NCBI RefSeq assembly: GCF_008271695.1
Contig: NZ_VKKY01000002.1
Span: 1,736,001-1,800,000, forward strand
Origin: Rufibacter hautae
Lineage (GTDB): Bacteria > Bacteroidota > Bacteroidia > Cytophagales > Hymenobacteraceae
Reading direction: 5' to 3'
DNA length: 64,000 bases
Shown here: piece after piece, positions 16,167 to 26,800 of the stretch
Layout: each line of letters starts with the position of its first letter
How positions within the stretch are numbered: the first letter of the stretch is position 1
Position numbers and translations under genes: made by a program
Notes under the pieces: generated by a model
Seen by the model: the letters and a program-made list of their open reading frames with translations, nothing else
Told to the model about the DNA's origin: nothing
The model's database searches: none

Positions 16167-19100
16167 TTATCCGTTGAGCAAGGAACTTTCTTTCACGAGG
16201 TAGCAATCGCCCCGCACTCCCAGGAACCACACCGGACTTTCATCTGTGTGGGTGGAGAACTGGCCCTCTTTGTCCTGGGAGAAGAACGGCGACCCGCTCC
16301 CGAACAGCCACAGCACCTGCTCCAGCTCCTGGTTCGCCTCTACCCTGAAGCCTACCCCGTTTTCCTGCCGTTCCAGCGTTACCTGTATTTGGTCCTGCGG
16401 AATTTCCTCGGCACAGCGCTTTTTGCGGATATTCCGGCATTTGTCCATCTCCTCGCAGCCAAACTTCTTACCCTTGGCGGTAGTATTCCGTCTGCGGTCA
16501 TGGATTTGCCACTCCTGCTCAGTGTAGCGGTTCTCGATGGAGAAGGCATCGCCGCCTACGCTGAAGGTAATTGCGGTTCTGAGTTCAAAGGTGTGGCAGA
16601 CGTAGTGTTCCACGCCCAGGAGACGTTCCTCTGGCTTGTAGCGCAGGATAAAGGTTTCCGCGTTGCCTATCTTCCCGGCCATGTGCTCGTTCAGCACCTC
16701 CACTAGTTTTTGGATCCTTTGGTGGAATTCGTCTTGGGGCACCTCGTTTAAAATCTCCCGTAGGATACTCGCAAACTCCACCTCATGGGTGTTGTTGCTT
16801 TCGGTGTCATGCACCTTCAGGAGGGCTTCGGCTTCCAGGATGGCCAGGCGTAACCCACTGGCCGGCATAGGGAACCACAGCGGGTACCAGCACAGCTCGG
16901 CTTTGCCGTCGCAGGGCAGGTCACAGGGTTCTTCTACGGGCGCGCACTGGTGGGCATTCACCTGTACCTGCAGCGTTTGGCCGCTGGCGTCTGTTACCGT
17001 GAGGTCTTTGCCCTGCCCGCTGGGGATGGTCTCCTGGTGATCGGTGCCGGACAGGGGAACGTTGTTGACGGCGTACGGGGTCTGCCCGCCGGTAATGGAG
17101 AGCGTCACGGAGAACTGCTGGCCTGATTCGTCGCATTCCGGATCAGTCATGGCTACCCGAAGCCTTTCCACCTCTGGCTCACAGGTGTGTTCTGGTATCT
17201 CCACGATTTTCTCCTGGCCGGCCTCGTCGCGCACCGTGACGGTTTTGCCTTCGCCGCTGGGAACCTGCACGGGGTACGGATGGGGATTCGCGGGCTTGTC
17301 GTTGACGGTGTAGGGCGCGGTGCCCCCGCTGATCTGCAGGGTCACGGTGAAGAACCTGCCGGTACGGTCGCACTCCGGTTCAGACACTTCCACGGCCAAA
17401 TCGGTCGGTTCTTCCTGCGGGGGCAGCTCCAGGTTAAACTGGACCGGCGGGCAGTCTGAGCAGCAGAGGTACGGCAGGTAGAAATCTACGAACACGTGGC
17501 CTTCCGGAACTTCCGCCCTCTCCCCTTCCTCGGGTTCCTGCCCCAAAATTACCAACAGCGGCGTGTCTACTTCTTTCACTTCTATTTCCTGGCTGGGGAA
17601 CCCCGTGAAACTGACCAGTACGGTGGTGGGCAGGAACGGCAGGTACAGCAGAAAGCGGCCTTCGGCGTTGGTGGTGGCGCCGCTGGCGGTGCTTTTCACC
17701 AGCACCATTGCTCCTGACAACGGATTCCGGTTGGCGTCTACCACCTGGCCTTTTACGATAAACCGCCCCTGTTTGGGTTTGGGCGCTTCCTCCCCGTCTT
17801 CGCCGGCGTACACCAGCAGCAGGGTTCCGCCCACGGGCACGCCGGCCTTATGGGTGATACCCGGGTGTTTTTGGACATAATTCCCGAACAATAGCTGTTT
17901 CTGAATTTGCTCCAGCCGTTTGCGGTAGGTGTCCAGCAAGGCAGAAAAGGCTTCCTTTTTGCAGGCGCTCACCAGGGCATCCAGGTGGTCAATGATGTCT
18001 TCCAGTTCCCAGGGATTTTTTTTAAGGCGGTCTGGAGAAGAACTAAGCATTTCCTTCAGTTGGCGAATCAGGGAATTGGCATAGGCCTGCAGGGTCTGGT
18101 TCTGTTTCTGGAATTCCTCCAACTTGAACTGCGTGAGGGTGGGGGCCTGCTCCAGCAATTGCCCCATCTCCACCAGGTACTGGATCAAAAGCAACACGGC
18201 CTGTACCTCGGACTCCTGCCCCAGGGCCAGCACCCGCGCGTAAGTGGCAGTAGGGTTGTTCTCCAGAAAGGCGTGCTCATACAAGGCCCCCAGGGAATTC
18301 TCGTCATACAGCAAGCCCTCCCGGCTGCCAAAATACGAGAGCCGGGACCGGAGCAAAGTGGTCATAAGGGCGGCGGAACGGGTGCCCGTAGCATCGGTCA
18401 CAGTGGAAAGGACTTTCTTGCCGGGCCGGAGTTTGTAGAAATAGGCGATCTCCCGTTGCAGCAAACAGCGTAAATCTTCCCTCAAGGTCAGGTAAATGGC
18501 TTCCAGGTCCTGAAAGGAGCAGGCATGGGTGCGCCAATCCAGCACGTTCTGGTGATTTCGGCCGGTTTTCAGGACCACCACGTCAAACGGGAGCCGGTAC
18601 TGGCGGCGAAGCTGGAGCACCCGGGTCAGGGCTTGCCGCCAGGGCAGGCCCACGTGCCCCTCTACCCGCAGGAAATTATAGGGCTCCAGGTCATATTCCA
18701 AGGGGTTCAGCACATACTGCTCCACCGGCGAGGGATAGCTGGCGGCGTGATAGGTGAGGTTGTTTTTGGCCTTATTCTGGCGGGTTTTCTGGGGGCTCCA
18801 CACCTGGTACAAGGGCGGGCTGCCCTCCCCCATCTTGTAATAATACGGGATGGCTTTCTGGGAGAGATCAGTCTTGCCCAGGTAACTGGGCGTGATGCGG
18901 ATGCCGGTTCCCCTTATGGCGAGGGCAGGCACCGGAATGCTGAAATTCTCCACCATCCTGATCAGCCGCTGGAACAGTTGCCGCAGCTCTGTGCCCAGGT
19001 GCTGCTGTTGCCCGAACACCGGCGAGGGAATGAAATAATGGCGGTACTGGCTGTAGGTCTGGGTGGTGTCTTCGGTGGCCAACCCCAGGAACAGATGGCG

Positions 19101-20060
19101 GGGAAACAGGTCCTGGTCTGGGCAGCAGAGGCTGGTAACCTCCAGGCCCCGCGCCCTTATCTCGTTGTACGCCTCCAGCAGGTCAGCCAGGAAATCAAAG
19201 TAATAGGAATACAGCAGCGGGTTGGTGAGCGAGAGCTTGTCTCCCGCGTAGGTGAAGGAATTCCCGAACTGCTGCAAGACCGTGTCGGCCACCCCGCCCA
19301 ACAGCGGCTGGTACAATGAAAAAGCCTTGAGCAGCAGCTCTTTCACCTTCTCAACGGTAGTTTTGGTTAAAATAGCCCGGAAACCCTCCAGCACCTCATG
19401 GGTGGTGAAGATAGCCGGGTTCTGAACGGGCACATCAAAGCGCTTCAGCTTGAATTCAGGCAGCAGGGCTTGGGCCTGGTGCAGGTTCTGCAACTGCTCC
19501 AGGCTGGGCCCGTGGGCCTGCTCGGTCTGTTTGAGCAGGTCAGCGTTGGATTTCTCCAGCAGCAGGTAGCGGTACGTGACCTCAATCACGGAGCCGCGGT
19601 CATCGCAGGAATAGGGCGAGCAGTTCTTGAGGTTTTCCTCCTGCAGTTCCACCAGCACCAGCACCACCTTGTCGCGCAGGAAGGTGGCCGACAGATTGTG
19701 GCTTCCGCCGGAAGGCAACAGTTCCCAGAGCGGAAACTGCTGGCGGGGCACGGCACTGGTGTAGAACGGCGGATAATCCAGCTGCTCGGGTAGTTCATAG
19801 GGTTGGTAGCGCTTCAAAACAGCCTCGGGCAACGACACCAGGTACCCCGCCGAGGTCACGCCGCAGCCCTGCGTGACGGTGATCTGGTGCAGGGCAGTAT
19901 CTGGTTTCACCTCCAGCCCGCACAAAACGCCTATCCCGATCAGGTTGGTGCGGGTGAGCCGGTTCTGCTCATCCAGGTAGTGGAACAGGTCGTTCAGGTG
20001 GTCTTTTTTCAGCACCTGGTTGGCGACAAACTGCGGATAGGTGAGTTGGGTGGGTTCCAT
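16167..20060 (-). CDS. Large modular eCIS protein with carboxypeptidase-regulatory and tandem Cys-flanked repeats; possible fibre/surface subunit
   Basis: 1297 aa, no family name I can assign. The N-terminus LTYPQFVANQVLKKDHLNDL followed by TRTNLIGIGVLCGLEV looks like a particle-attachment region. Residues 150-730 are mostly helical. A carboxypeptidase-regulatory-like beta domain spans about 765-840 (FIVKGQVVDANRNPLSGA, TTNAEGRFLLYLP). Two tandem repeats of about 75 aa follow (about 893-960 and 973-1040), each with PECD, then SGG/TGG.TPY, VPSGEGK/IPSGQGK and a closing C. A CCSDC cluster is at 866-870. The C-terminal 250 residues are Cys-containing and end in a WFLGVRGDCYLVKE strand. It sits where PVC/Afp clusters place the fibre gene. 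No signal peptide. A fibre or receptor-binding role is inference. Confidence 0.7.
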   Translation of the reverse strand: MEPTQLTYPQFVANQVLKKDHLNDLFHYLDEQNRLTRTNLIGIGVLCGLEVKPDTALHQITVTQGCGVTSAGYLVSLPEAVLKRYQPYELPEQLDYPPFYTSAVPRQQFPLWELLPSGGSHNLSATFLRDKVVLVLVELQEENLKNCSPYSCDDRGSVIEVTYRYLLLEKSNADLLKQTEQAHGPSLEQLQNLHQAQALLPEFKLKRFDVPVQNPAIFTTHEVLEGFRAILTKTTVEKVKELLLKAFSLYQPLLGGVADTVLQQFGNSFTYAGDKLSLTNPLLYSYYFDFLADLLEAYNEIRARGLEVTSLCCPDQDLFPRHLFLGLATEDTTQTYSQYRHYFIPSPVFGQQQHLGTELRQLFQRLIRMVENFSIPVPALAIRGTGIRITPSYLGKTDLSQKAIPYYYKMGEGSPPLYQVWSPQKTRQNKAKNNLTYHAASYPSPVEQYVLNPLEYDLEPYNFLRVEGHVGLPWRQALTRVLQLRRQYRLPFDVVVLKTGRNHQNVLDWRTHACSFQDLEAIYLTLREDLRCLLQREIAYFYKLRPGKKVLSTVTDATGTRSAALMTTLLRSRLSYFGSREGLLYDENSLGALYEHAFLENNPTATYARVLALGQESEVQAVLLLIQYLVEMGQLLEQAPTLTQFKLEEFQKQNQTLQAYANSLIRQLKEMLSSSPDRLKKNPWELEDIIDHLDALVSACKKEAFSALLDTYRKRLEQIQKQLLFGNYVQKHPGITHKAGVPVGGTLLLVYAGEDGEEAPKPKQGRFIVKGQVVDANRNPLSGAMVLVKSTASGATTNAEGRFLLYLPFLPTTVLVSFTGFPSQEIEVKEVDTPLLVILGQEPEEGERAEVPEGHVFVDFYLPYLCCSDCPPVQFNLELPPQEEPTDLAVEVSEPECDRTGRFFTVTLQISGGTAPYTVNDKPANPHPYPVQVPSGEGKTVTVRDEAGQEKIVEIPEHTCEPEVERLRVAMTDPECDESGQQFSVTLSITGGQTPYAVNNVPLSGTDHQETIPSGQGKDLTVTDASGQTLQVQVNAHQCAPVEEPCDLPCDGKAELCWYPLWFPMPASGLRLAILEAEALLKVHDTESNNTHEVEFASILREILNEVPQDEFHQRIQKLVEVLNEHMAGKIGNAETFILRYKPEERLLGVEHYVCHTFELRTAITFSVGGDAFSIENRYTEQEWQIHDRRRNTTAKGKKFGCEEMDKCRNIRKKRCAEEIPQDQIQVTLERQENGVGFRVEANQELEQVLWLFGSGSPFFSQDKEGQFSTHTDESPVWFLGVRGDCYLVKESSLLNG

Positions 20061-20228
20061 GGCAATGGGAATTTAAATGTCTTCAGCGGCTGCGGGTGTT
20101 TCTCCTGTCTTCTAGTGAGTTATATTCTTCTTCCTGGGCGATGGCCAAGTACTTCCTCCTGGTATCACTTTGTCTTTTCACTGCGCCTAACCGAAATCTT
20201 CCGCCAGGCTTCCTCTCCGTTTCGTGCC

Positions 20229-20254
20229 CTTTTCCGGAAAACAGCCCCGAAACG
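20229..20254. repeat. Dispersed motif copy (TTTTCCGGAAAACAG type)
   Basis: Near-perfect copy: TTTTCCGGAAAA palindrome, CAG, CCCC, then GAAACG. Intergenic, inside the eCIS operon. Confidence 0.5.
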
Positions 20255-20341
20255 AACGCGCCTCCCAGGGCCTTCGCTCCTCCCTTTTCAGGTGCTTCCT
20301 TTCGGAAAACCGACACCTCCTTTCTTTCCTGTTTTAAAGCC

Positions 20342-20368
20342 GATTTTTCGAAAACAGCCGTAAAACAG
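20342..20368. repeat. Dispersed motif copy
   Basis: TTTTTCGAAAACAGCCG followed by TAAAACAG. Second copy in the same intra-operon gap. Confidence 0.5.
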
Positions 20369-20457
20369 GGCCTTGCCTCTTCTCTCCTTTCACTATATCG
20401 GGCGGTTTATTTTTTGCCTTATCGAGGGCGAGGCGCGGTTTGGTTTTCATTTCCGGC

Positions 20458-23400
20458 TTATCCCAGGAAAGTGGCGTCCAACCGAACGGGGTTGTCATCG
20501 TTCCCGTCTTCACAGTCGTGGAGGGTGGCGGGCGGGTACATGCTTTTGAGCTGGCCCAGCGTGCGCACCAGCCGGGCATGAGTCTGCAAAAGGGGCAGTT
20601 TGTAGCGGTAGTATTCCACCAGCAGGTTCTTCAGTTTGGTGAAAAAAGTGCTTGGCAAGGCGGGGCAGGTTTGGGGACTCTCAGTGGGCGACAGCACGAA
20701 CAGGTCGGTGAGTTGTTTCCGCCAATCGGCGGCTTTGAGCACGATTTCCTGGTTTTCCGCCACGTCCAGCCAATTGCGCAGGGCATCAGCGTAGGCGGCG
20801 GCCAAGGCCGAGGCGCAGGCGCACAGGGTTTCGGGTTTCTGTTTCTCGCCTGTTTCCAGAAAATGGGCCGCTAAAAGGGCCTCCACCTGTTTCTCCAGGG
20901 CGGGTTCATACGGATCCAACGCCAGGAGTTCCGTTCCCCAGGCAGCCCAACTTTTCCGGAACAGGTTGAACTGGAAGCAGTTTTCCTTGCCCAGAAAATA
21001 AGTAGTGAGCGTGGTTTTCAAGGCTTTGGCAACCGTATTTTTCAGGGCCGTTTCCAGTTCTGCGGCAGGGCCGTGGCTGGGCAGCAGTTCGTCAAACAGG
21101 CGCTCCAACACCTCGGTGGTCAGGGGCTGGAAGTTGCCGGACACGAATTCCTGCCGGAAGGCCTCGTTGTACGCCTCCAGCCACTCTTCGGCGTAGCGGC
21201 ACAGGGCGCTCTCCAGTTCCTCCAGGCGGCTGGGGTCTTTCAGGTGGCCTTCCAACACCCGCCTCAAGAGGCAGAGGATGGCGGCATCGCCTTCGCCCCG
21301 GCAGACTTCGTTGCCCACCCAGCAGATCTTAGCCAGGAGGTGAGCGGGGGTTTCCAACCGAACCTGGCGCTCCGCGAACCGCCTGAACTCCAGGTGCCGG
21401 AACAGCGGCAGCCAGCCCGGCAGCACCAGCGTGAGTTGGAACGAATACGGGTCTTCCTCGCCGCAGAACGTGCAGTCGGGGTCCAGGCAGACGGGCAAGA
21501 GCACCTGCCCCAAGACCCGTGGCCGCAGCAGCAGATGCTCCACCACAAACAAGACGGTGTCTTCCGGCAACCCCAACAGAAGGATTAGGCGTTCCTGCAA
21601 ACCCGAGGTGTTTTCCGGATCCGCCAGGCCCGGAGGGTTGTGGTAGTCTACGGCCTGGCCCCGCTGGGCGCTGATCTGGGGAATTTTCTGGAGGAACCGC
21701 GCTTTGTCTCCTAACAGTTTCTCCTGCACCTGCTTTTCCCAGGCCAGGGGGCCGCCTCCGCTCCCACTGCCGGGGTCATAGGTGTAAAGCAACAAGGCAT
21801 AATCTGTGAACTGCTCCCCGAACCGGGCCAACTGGTGGCTTAGGAACCGGTTCCGGCGGCGGAGGCCTTCCTCTTCGGTCTCAGCCAGTTCGTTTAGCTT
21901 GTCGGGGGTGAGGCCGGTGTACAAGCCCTCGGTTCCTTCTATGTTCTGGATGAGGGTATTGCCTATAAATCGGGTAAAGTAGCTGCGTTTCTGGGTGGGA
22001 TCCAGGCTGAAGAGTCGGTGGCTGTTGGCGAGCTGGGCCAGGTAGTTCACCAGCAGCTGCTCAAAAAACAACAGGTAGGCTTTGAGCTGCCTGGCCTGGG
22101 CTTTCCGCAAAAGGGAAACTTGTTCCGGCAGGCCCTCAAACCCAATGCCGTAGGTCAGGGGAAACGAGTACTGCACGGGGAAGTACTCCTCCAATTCATG
22201 GTAGGTACCGGTGGGCACGGGCAGGTCCAGGGCACCGTGCCCGCCTTTCTCCGTTTCTGCGGTGCTGCGCAATTGCTGCAACACGGCCCACACCTCTGGC
22301 CAGTTGGCAGGCAAAAAGGGCAACTCGTTTTTAAAGAACAGGAACTTGGACTGCTCCAAATACAGCCGCGGCTGGTGCCGGAACGACAAGGCCAAACGCC
22401 AGGGCTCACTGGGCAGCACGGCGCGGCCCTGCGCATCATAACGAGTCAACACCAAATTGCGGATGGCCACCACGCCCTCCACCTCCACCAACCGGTTGAT
22501 GATGTCTGAGGTGTACAGGTTTTTCCGGAGCTGCGCGGCTTCCACCTCATCGGTTTTCAGGAAACCGTGCCGCAACCCGGGGCCGTTGAAAATCTCCTCC
22601 ACGGGCAAGCCCTCCTCCAGCAGTTCCTGGAGGCCATAGAACCGAAGGGCCGGGTTAAAGTACTGCTCTACCTCAAAGTAAATGGAGGCCAGCACTTTCT
22701 CCACATCCGCTTCAGGCGTGAGCTCCACATCGGCGCAGACGGCAATGTCTTCCACGGCCACCGGGCTCACGCGGCAGTAATCCTCTGAAAGGTTGCGGGT
22801 GGCGTGCAGCGCGTTGGTAGCTTCTCTGAGCAGGTTTTGGATGCGGCTTAATTTGCGGTGGTACAGGCGTAGCAGGCTGTTTTCCGTGGTATTTTGGAAT
22901 TCGGCCACCAAATCGGCTACTGGAAAATCACGGCGGGAGTCGCTCCTATCCGGAAAAACGGTGAAGGGGACGTTTTCCAGCACCAGGGTTTCCTCGGTGC
23001 CCGGCACCTCCCTATCGGGCAAAAACCTGATTTCCAGGGAAACCACCAGCGGCAGGCGCAAATCACGGGCGGAGACAGTACCGCCTATCAGATCAGTATC
23101 AGGGGCGGTAAGCTTCGCGATTTTGGTGACGGTCACGCCCTTCTCCACCAGGGCGCTTGTTCCGGCCAGGAAGTTCTTGAACCGCGGGTACTCCTCCCGA
23201 ACCTGCGCCCAGCCCGGGAACCGCACCTCCAGCAGGGTGGTTACCAAGCGGTTGGAGGCTGCCAGGAACAAGGAGAACACGTGCTTCAGCTTGCCGTTGT
23301 TGAAATCGCCCAGCTGGGCATCTTCCTCCATTTCCAGCAGCACGTCATACATTCCTTTGGGCACCACGGGTTGGTCGGTGGACCCGTAGGTGAGCGTGCC

Positions 23401-23805
23401 CGTTTCACAATTGGCGTATACCGGAACTTCGCAAGGGCATTCCTTGCAAAACAGCCAGGCGTTCCGGACCCTTGGCAGATCAATGAGCACCTTCCGGAAA
23501 TCTGTCAAGGTCCAGGGGCAGTTGGCCAGGATCTTGGCCGCCGTGAAAAAGCCCTGGTCCTGCCCGCCCAACGCCAAGGGAGCGGCCAGCAGGTCCTGGG
23601 TATTGAAACTGGTGCGGTAGCCAAGTTCCGTCTCGGCGTAGCACAGCAGTTCCAGGATGGTAATGCCCGGATCATGGAGGTTGTAATCTGTCCAGAACCG
23701 GCTGCCCAACCGCTCAATGTACTCCAGCCCCTTCTGCCGCAGGAAGTAATAGTCTTCACTGGGAAGTAGCGTCGGGAATTGCGGTATGGTGATGGGCTCT
23801 TGCAT
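20458..23805 (-). CDS. eCIS baseplate wedge protein, Afp12/Pvc12-like
   Basis: 1115 aa. The N-terminus PTLLPSEDYYFLRQKGLEYI followed by DYNLHDPGITILELLCYAET is the signature of Afp12-type baseplate proteins (related to T4 gp7-like wedge components). The rest is long and mixed alpha/beta without catalytic motifs; a CDPDCTFCGEEDP Cys cluster occurs near residue 775. It probably joins the Afp11-like subunit as a wedge heterodimer around the spike. It lies 70 bp downstream of the baseplate-J gene, in Afp/PVC order (11, 12). Confidence 0.85.
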   Translation of the reverse strand: MQEPITIPQFPTLLPSEDYYFLRQKGLEYIERLGSRFWTDYNLHDPGITILELLCYAETELGYRTSFNTQDLLAAPLALGGQDQGFFTAAKILANCPWTLTDFRKVLIDLPRVRNAWLFCKECPCEVPVYANCETGTLTYGSTDQPVVPKGMYDVLLEMEEDAQLGDFNNGKLKHVFSLFLAASNRLVTTLLEVRFPGWAQVREEYPRFKNFLAGTSALVEKGVTVTKIAKLTAPDTDLIGGTVSARDLRLPLVVSLEIRFLPDREVPGTEETLVLENVPFTVFPDRSDSRRDFPVADLVAEFQNTTENSLLRLYHRKLSRIQNLLREATNALHATRNLSEDYCRVSPVAVEDIAVCADVELTPEADVEKVLASIYFEVEQYFNPALRFYGLQELLEEGLPVEEIFNGPGLRHGFLKTDEVEAAQLRKNLYTSDIINRLVEVEGVVAIRNLVLTRYDAQGRAVLPSEPWRLALSFRHQPRLYLEQSKFLFFKNELPFLPANWPEVWAVLQQLRSTAETEKGGHGALDLPVPTGTYHELEEYFPVQYSFPLTYGIGFEGLPEQVSLLRKAQARQLKAYLLFFEQLLVNYLAQLANSHRLFSLDPTQKRSYFTRFIGNTLIQNIEGTEGLYTGLTPDKLNELAETEEEGLRRRNRFLSHQLARFGEQFTDYALLLYTYDPGSGSGGGPLAWEKQVQEKLLGDKARFLQKIPQISAQRGQAVDYHNPPGLADPENTSGLQERLILLLGLPEDTVLFVVEHLLLRPRVLGQVLLPVCLDPDCTFCGEEDPYSFQLTLVLPGWLPLFRHLEFRRFAERQVRLETPAHLLAKICWVGNEVCRGEGDAAILCLLRRVLEGHLKDPSRLEELESALCRYAEEWLEAYNEAFRQEFVSGNFQPLTTEVLERLFDELLPSHGPAAELETALKNTVAKALKTTLTTYFLGKENCFQFNLFRKSWAAWGTELLALDPYEPALEKQVEALLAAHFLETGEKQKPETLCACASALAAAYADALRNWLDVAENQEIVLKAADWRKQLTDLFVLSPTESPQTCPALPSTFFTKLKNLLVEYYRYKLPLLQTHARLVRTLGQLKSMYPPATLHDCEDGNDDNPVRLDATFLG

Positions 23806-23875
23806 CCTTTCTGCGTTCGGTTACCTTAATTTATTTTGACCTATGCGTACCTCAATTATCCCGTGAATTCTGTTC

Positions 23876-26800
23876 TCAGCAGCCGCATTTTTCCTTCTCC
23901 AGTTTTTTCGGCTCTTCCTCCAGCACGGTGACCTCGTGCTCCTCCTCCGGCACCGAAACCAGCACGGAACAGGCCTTGGACGCCGTGACTTCCTCCACTT
24001 CCTGCTCCAGCAGGCCCTGCCCCGGCACATGGTACACCTGGAACTTGGTCAGGAAGTCGACGTATGGGCGTTCCTCCACAAAGTCAATCAGGGTGGATTT
24101 GTATAATTTACCCCCGAAACGGAGGTCCTGCCCCTGCCCATACGCCCAGGGCGACAGAAAACGGGTGATTTCCTGCCGCAGCAATTGGGTGTAGGCCGAG
24201 ACATCATACTGCGGAAAAAAGGCCACTTCCAGTTTTACCTTCACCTGCTCAAAGATGGGGTTGCGCACGTGCAGCGTGACAAAACAGGAAAGCCGCTGGC
24301 GCAGGAAGTCCTTGATTTCCTCCAGTTCCCCCACGCTGGTGAGCGGCTGCAGCGGGTCCACGGAAGTACGCTGCCGCAGGTCTGGGATGGTTACCAGCGT
24401 GACGTGGCCCGGGGCTTTCTCAGAGTAAATGCCAGTGGTGCCGGAGGGTTCATAGCGGGTGTGCGGCAGGCATTTCACTTTATAGATGCTCGGAAACGCC
24501 TCCAGCACCAGACGTTCGTAATCCCAGAGGGCAATGGCGCGGTCCTTGTGCCGCAGCCGCTCGCTCACCCGCCGGTAAAAGTGCGGCGGCGTTTCGGCCA
24601 GCGCCCCCCCGAAGGAGGCGAAAGGCTGGTCCACTTTCTTTATCCCGGCCACCGGCTCCAGCAGTTTGGTGATGCTGCTGGCGGGTAGGTGCTGGGCCAG
24701 AAAATCCGGGGCGTTCTCCTGGTCCTGAAACACCACCAAGGTCGCCTGGGGCAACACTGCTACTGGCCGGCAAATGGCTTCCGAGGCGGTATGGACGGCA
24801 GCCCGCAGCCAAATCTGGCCGGCGGGCAACAGGGTATGGTCCTGGTCGGCGGCCTTGGGCAACTGGAACCGGATAATGCCGGATCGGGTCAGCTGCCCCG
24901 TAAAATCACTGACCTGCTCTTTTAAAAACGACACCCAGTGGTTTCCCACCAAATAGCTCCAGTGCACGTGGGCATCGGGTTTCTTCACCAGGGGATTGGC
25001 GGAGCCCTCCACCAGTTGGAACAGCACTGAAAGGGTCTGCGGCGGCGTGGCCCCTTCCACCCCCAGGTAGAATTCGGCTTCGTGGGCGAGCCAGTCCGGC
25101 ACGGATCCATCTTCTTCCTTCACCTCCACATAAGGGTCTTCCAGGTTTTTGCGCTGAAATTTGGGAACCAGCCCCAAAACAGCCGACTCCCGCAGGTCCA
25201 GCCGTTTCAGGGCCAGGTGCTCTTCTTTCTGCCCGAAGGGGTACTCGTGGAAAAACTGTACCTGCCGTCCGGCAAAGCTGTCTTTCACGGAAAAATCCAC
25301 CGTGGCCAAGGCCGTATAATCCAGGGAGATCTGCTCTATGACCGGCGTATAGGGTTCCGTGGGCACCGGTGCCATTTCATTCAGGCTATTCTGGAGCTGG
25401 GTTATTTTTTCGGCGGCCTCGTCGCTAGAACTGAGGATGGTTAGGAGGTCCTCTTTCTTTGGTTTGGCTTGGCCGCTGGCTTTGTCAATCAGGTAATCGG
25501 TGAGTTCTTTCAGGTATTTCCGGTGCCCGAAATCATCGTTCAGTTTGAGGCGCAGAAATCCTTTCACGGTGGCCGCGGTGTAGTCTGGCCGGGCCCCGTA
25601 CTCCAGGTGCAATTGGTCTTCCGCGGAAAGGGAAACAGCGGGCAAGGCGAACAGGTCTGCGGTAGGCGTTTTAGTTTGCCATTGCCCCTGCTGCAGGCTT
25701 TGGATGGTGAGGGATTTGGTGGTGACCGCGCTGGGTTTGTCTTTCCAGGTGACGGTGAGCGCTGAGAGGGTGGCATTCTTCTTCAGGAACACGTCTGGGT
25801 GGCCCACAATCAGGGAAGCATCTTTCTGTGGCAAGGGACCGAACGGCATGAACGGCTGCGCGGGGTCCAGCATCCCGAAATCATTGTACAACTGCAGGTT
25901 CCGCAGCCCTTTCCCTTCCACCGCCAGTTCCACCTTGGTCAAGGTGGCTTCTTTTACCTGCTCATACAGATACGCACTGCCAGGTTGGGGTTGGATCAGG
26001 ATCCGGAGCACGGGGTGCGGGGTGGCAAAAGTGGCCTGATGGACGGCGGCGTCAAAGGGTGCAGTAGCTGGTTCATCGGGCTGCAGCCGGGCCTTCAAAA
26101 CCAACACTTTGTTCCCGCTCTCTTCCTGGAAACTGAAGTACGGGCTCAGGAGGGAAAGCGGGTGCCAGCCTTCGGCGGTAGTCACAAAGGCTTTGATGCC
26201 GCCGGAATAATCCCCCAGGGGCAAGGTAGTGGTGGTGAGGTGCAGTTTAAGCGTGACGGTGCGGGTGCCCTCCGTGAGGTACAGCAAGGGGGAAGCCACC
26301 GCAAACCCAATTGTAGCGGCGGGCATGGCCAACTGGGTGAGTTTCCCGTGGCGGTAGTGTTTGTTGCCAAAGAAACTCCAGCCCTGCTCCACCGGCGCGG
26401 GCTCTTTTCCGGTCCCGTCCAGGGAGTTAGCCGACGGGGAAGCATACAGCCACTGCTTCTGCACCTGGAGGCCCGTCGCTTTCTTGTTCTCGTCTTCCTC
26501 CGTGGCCGAGTAAAGTGATTTAAAAGCGGAAAGCCGGGCCTGGTTAGGAACGAAATCCTGGGTTAAAGCGAACAGCACCTCCTGCCCTACACTATCTTTT
26601 CCGGCCTGAAACAGGGTGCCCTGCTGCAGGATTTCATGGGTCACGTGCGGGGCCAGTTCCACTACCACGTGCGCTTTGCTGGGCTGCGCCGGTTTCAGGG
26701 TGAGCAGGAGGACTTCCTGGTAATAGAAATCCAGGTGGCGGGCAGACAGCGTGTTCAGATGGTCGCGGTTGTAGAGCAGCAGTTGCAGGAACGACAGCAG

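Larger units (their letters stand above)
20061..20457. other. 397-bp gap inside the eCIS operon with two copies of the dispersed motif
   Basis: By far the longest gap in an otherwise tightly packed operon. It carries the motif copies at 20229 and 20342 plus a half copy near 20297 (TTTCGGAAAAC). A 77-codon minus-strand frame (20083-20316) reads through the repeat and has no family likeness, so I do not call it. The gap could hold an internal promoter or processing site for the four downstream genes. Confidence 0.45.

Noticed and set aside
20083..20316. 77-codon minus-strand frame in the eCIS operon gap
   Set aside because: It reads through repeat motif copies and shows no family likeness; treated as non-coding.
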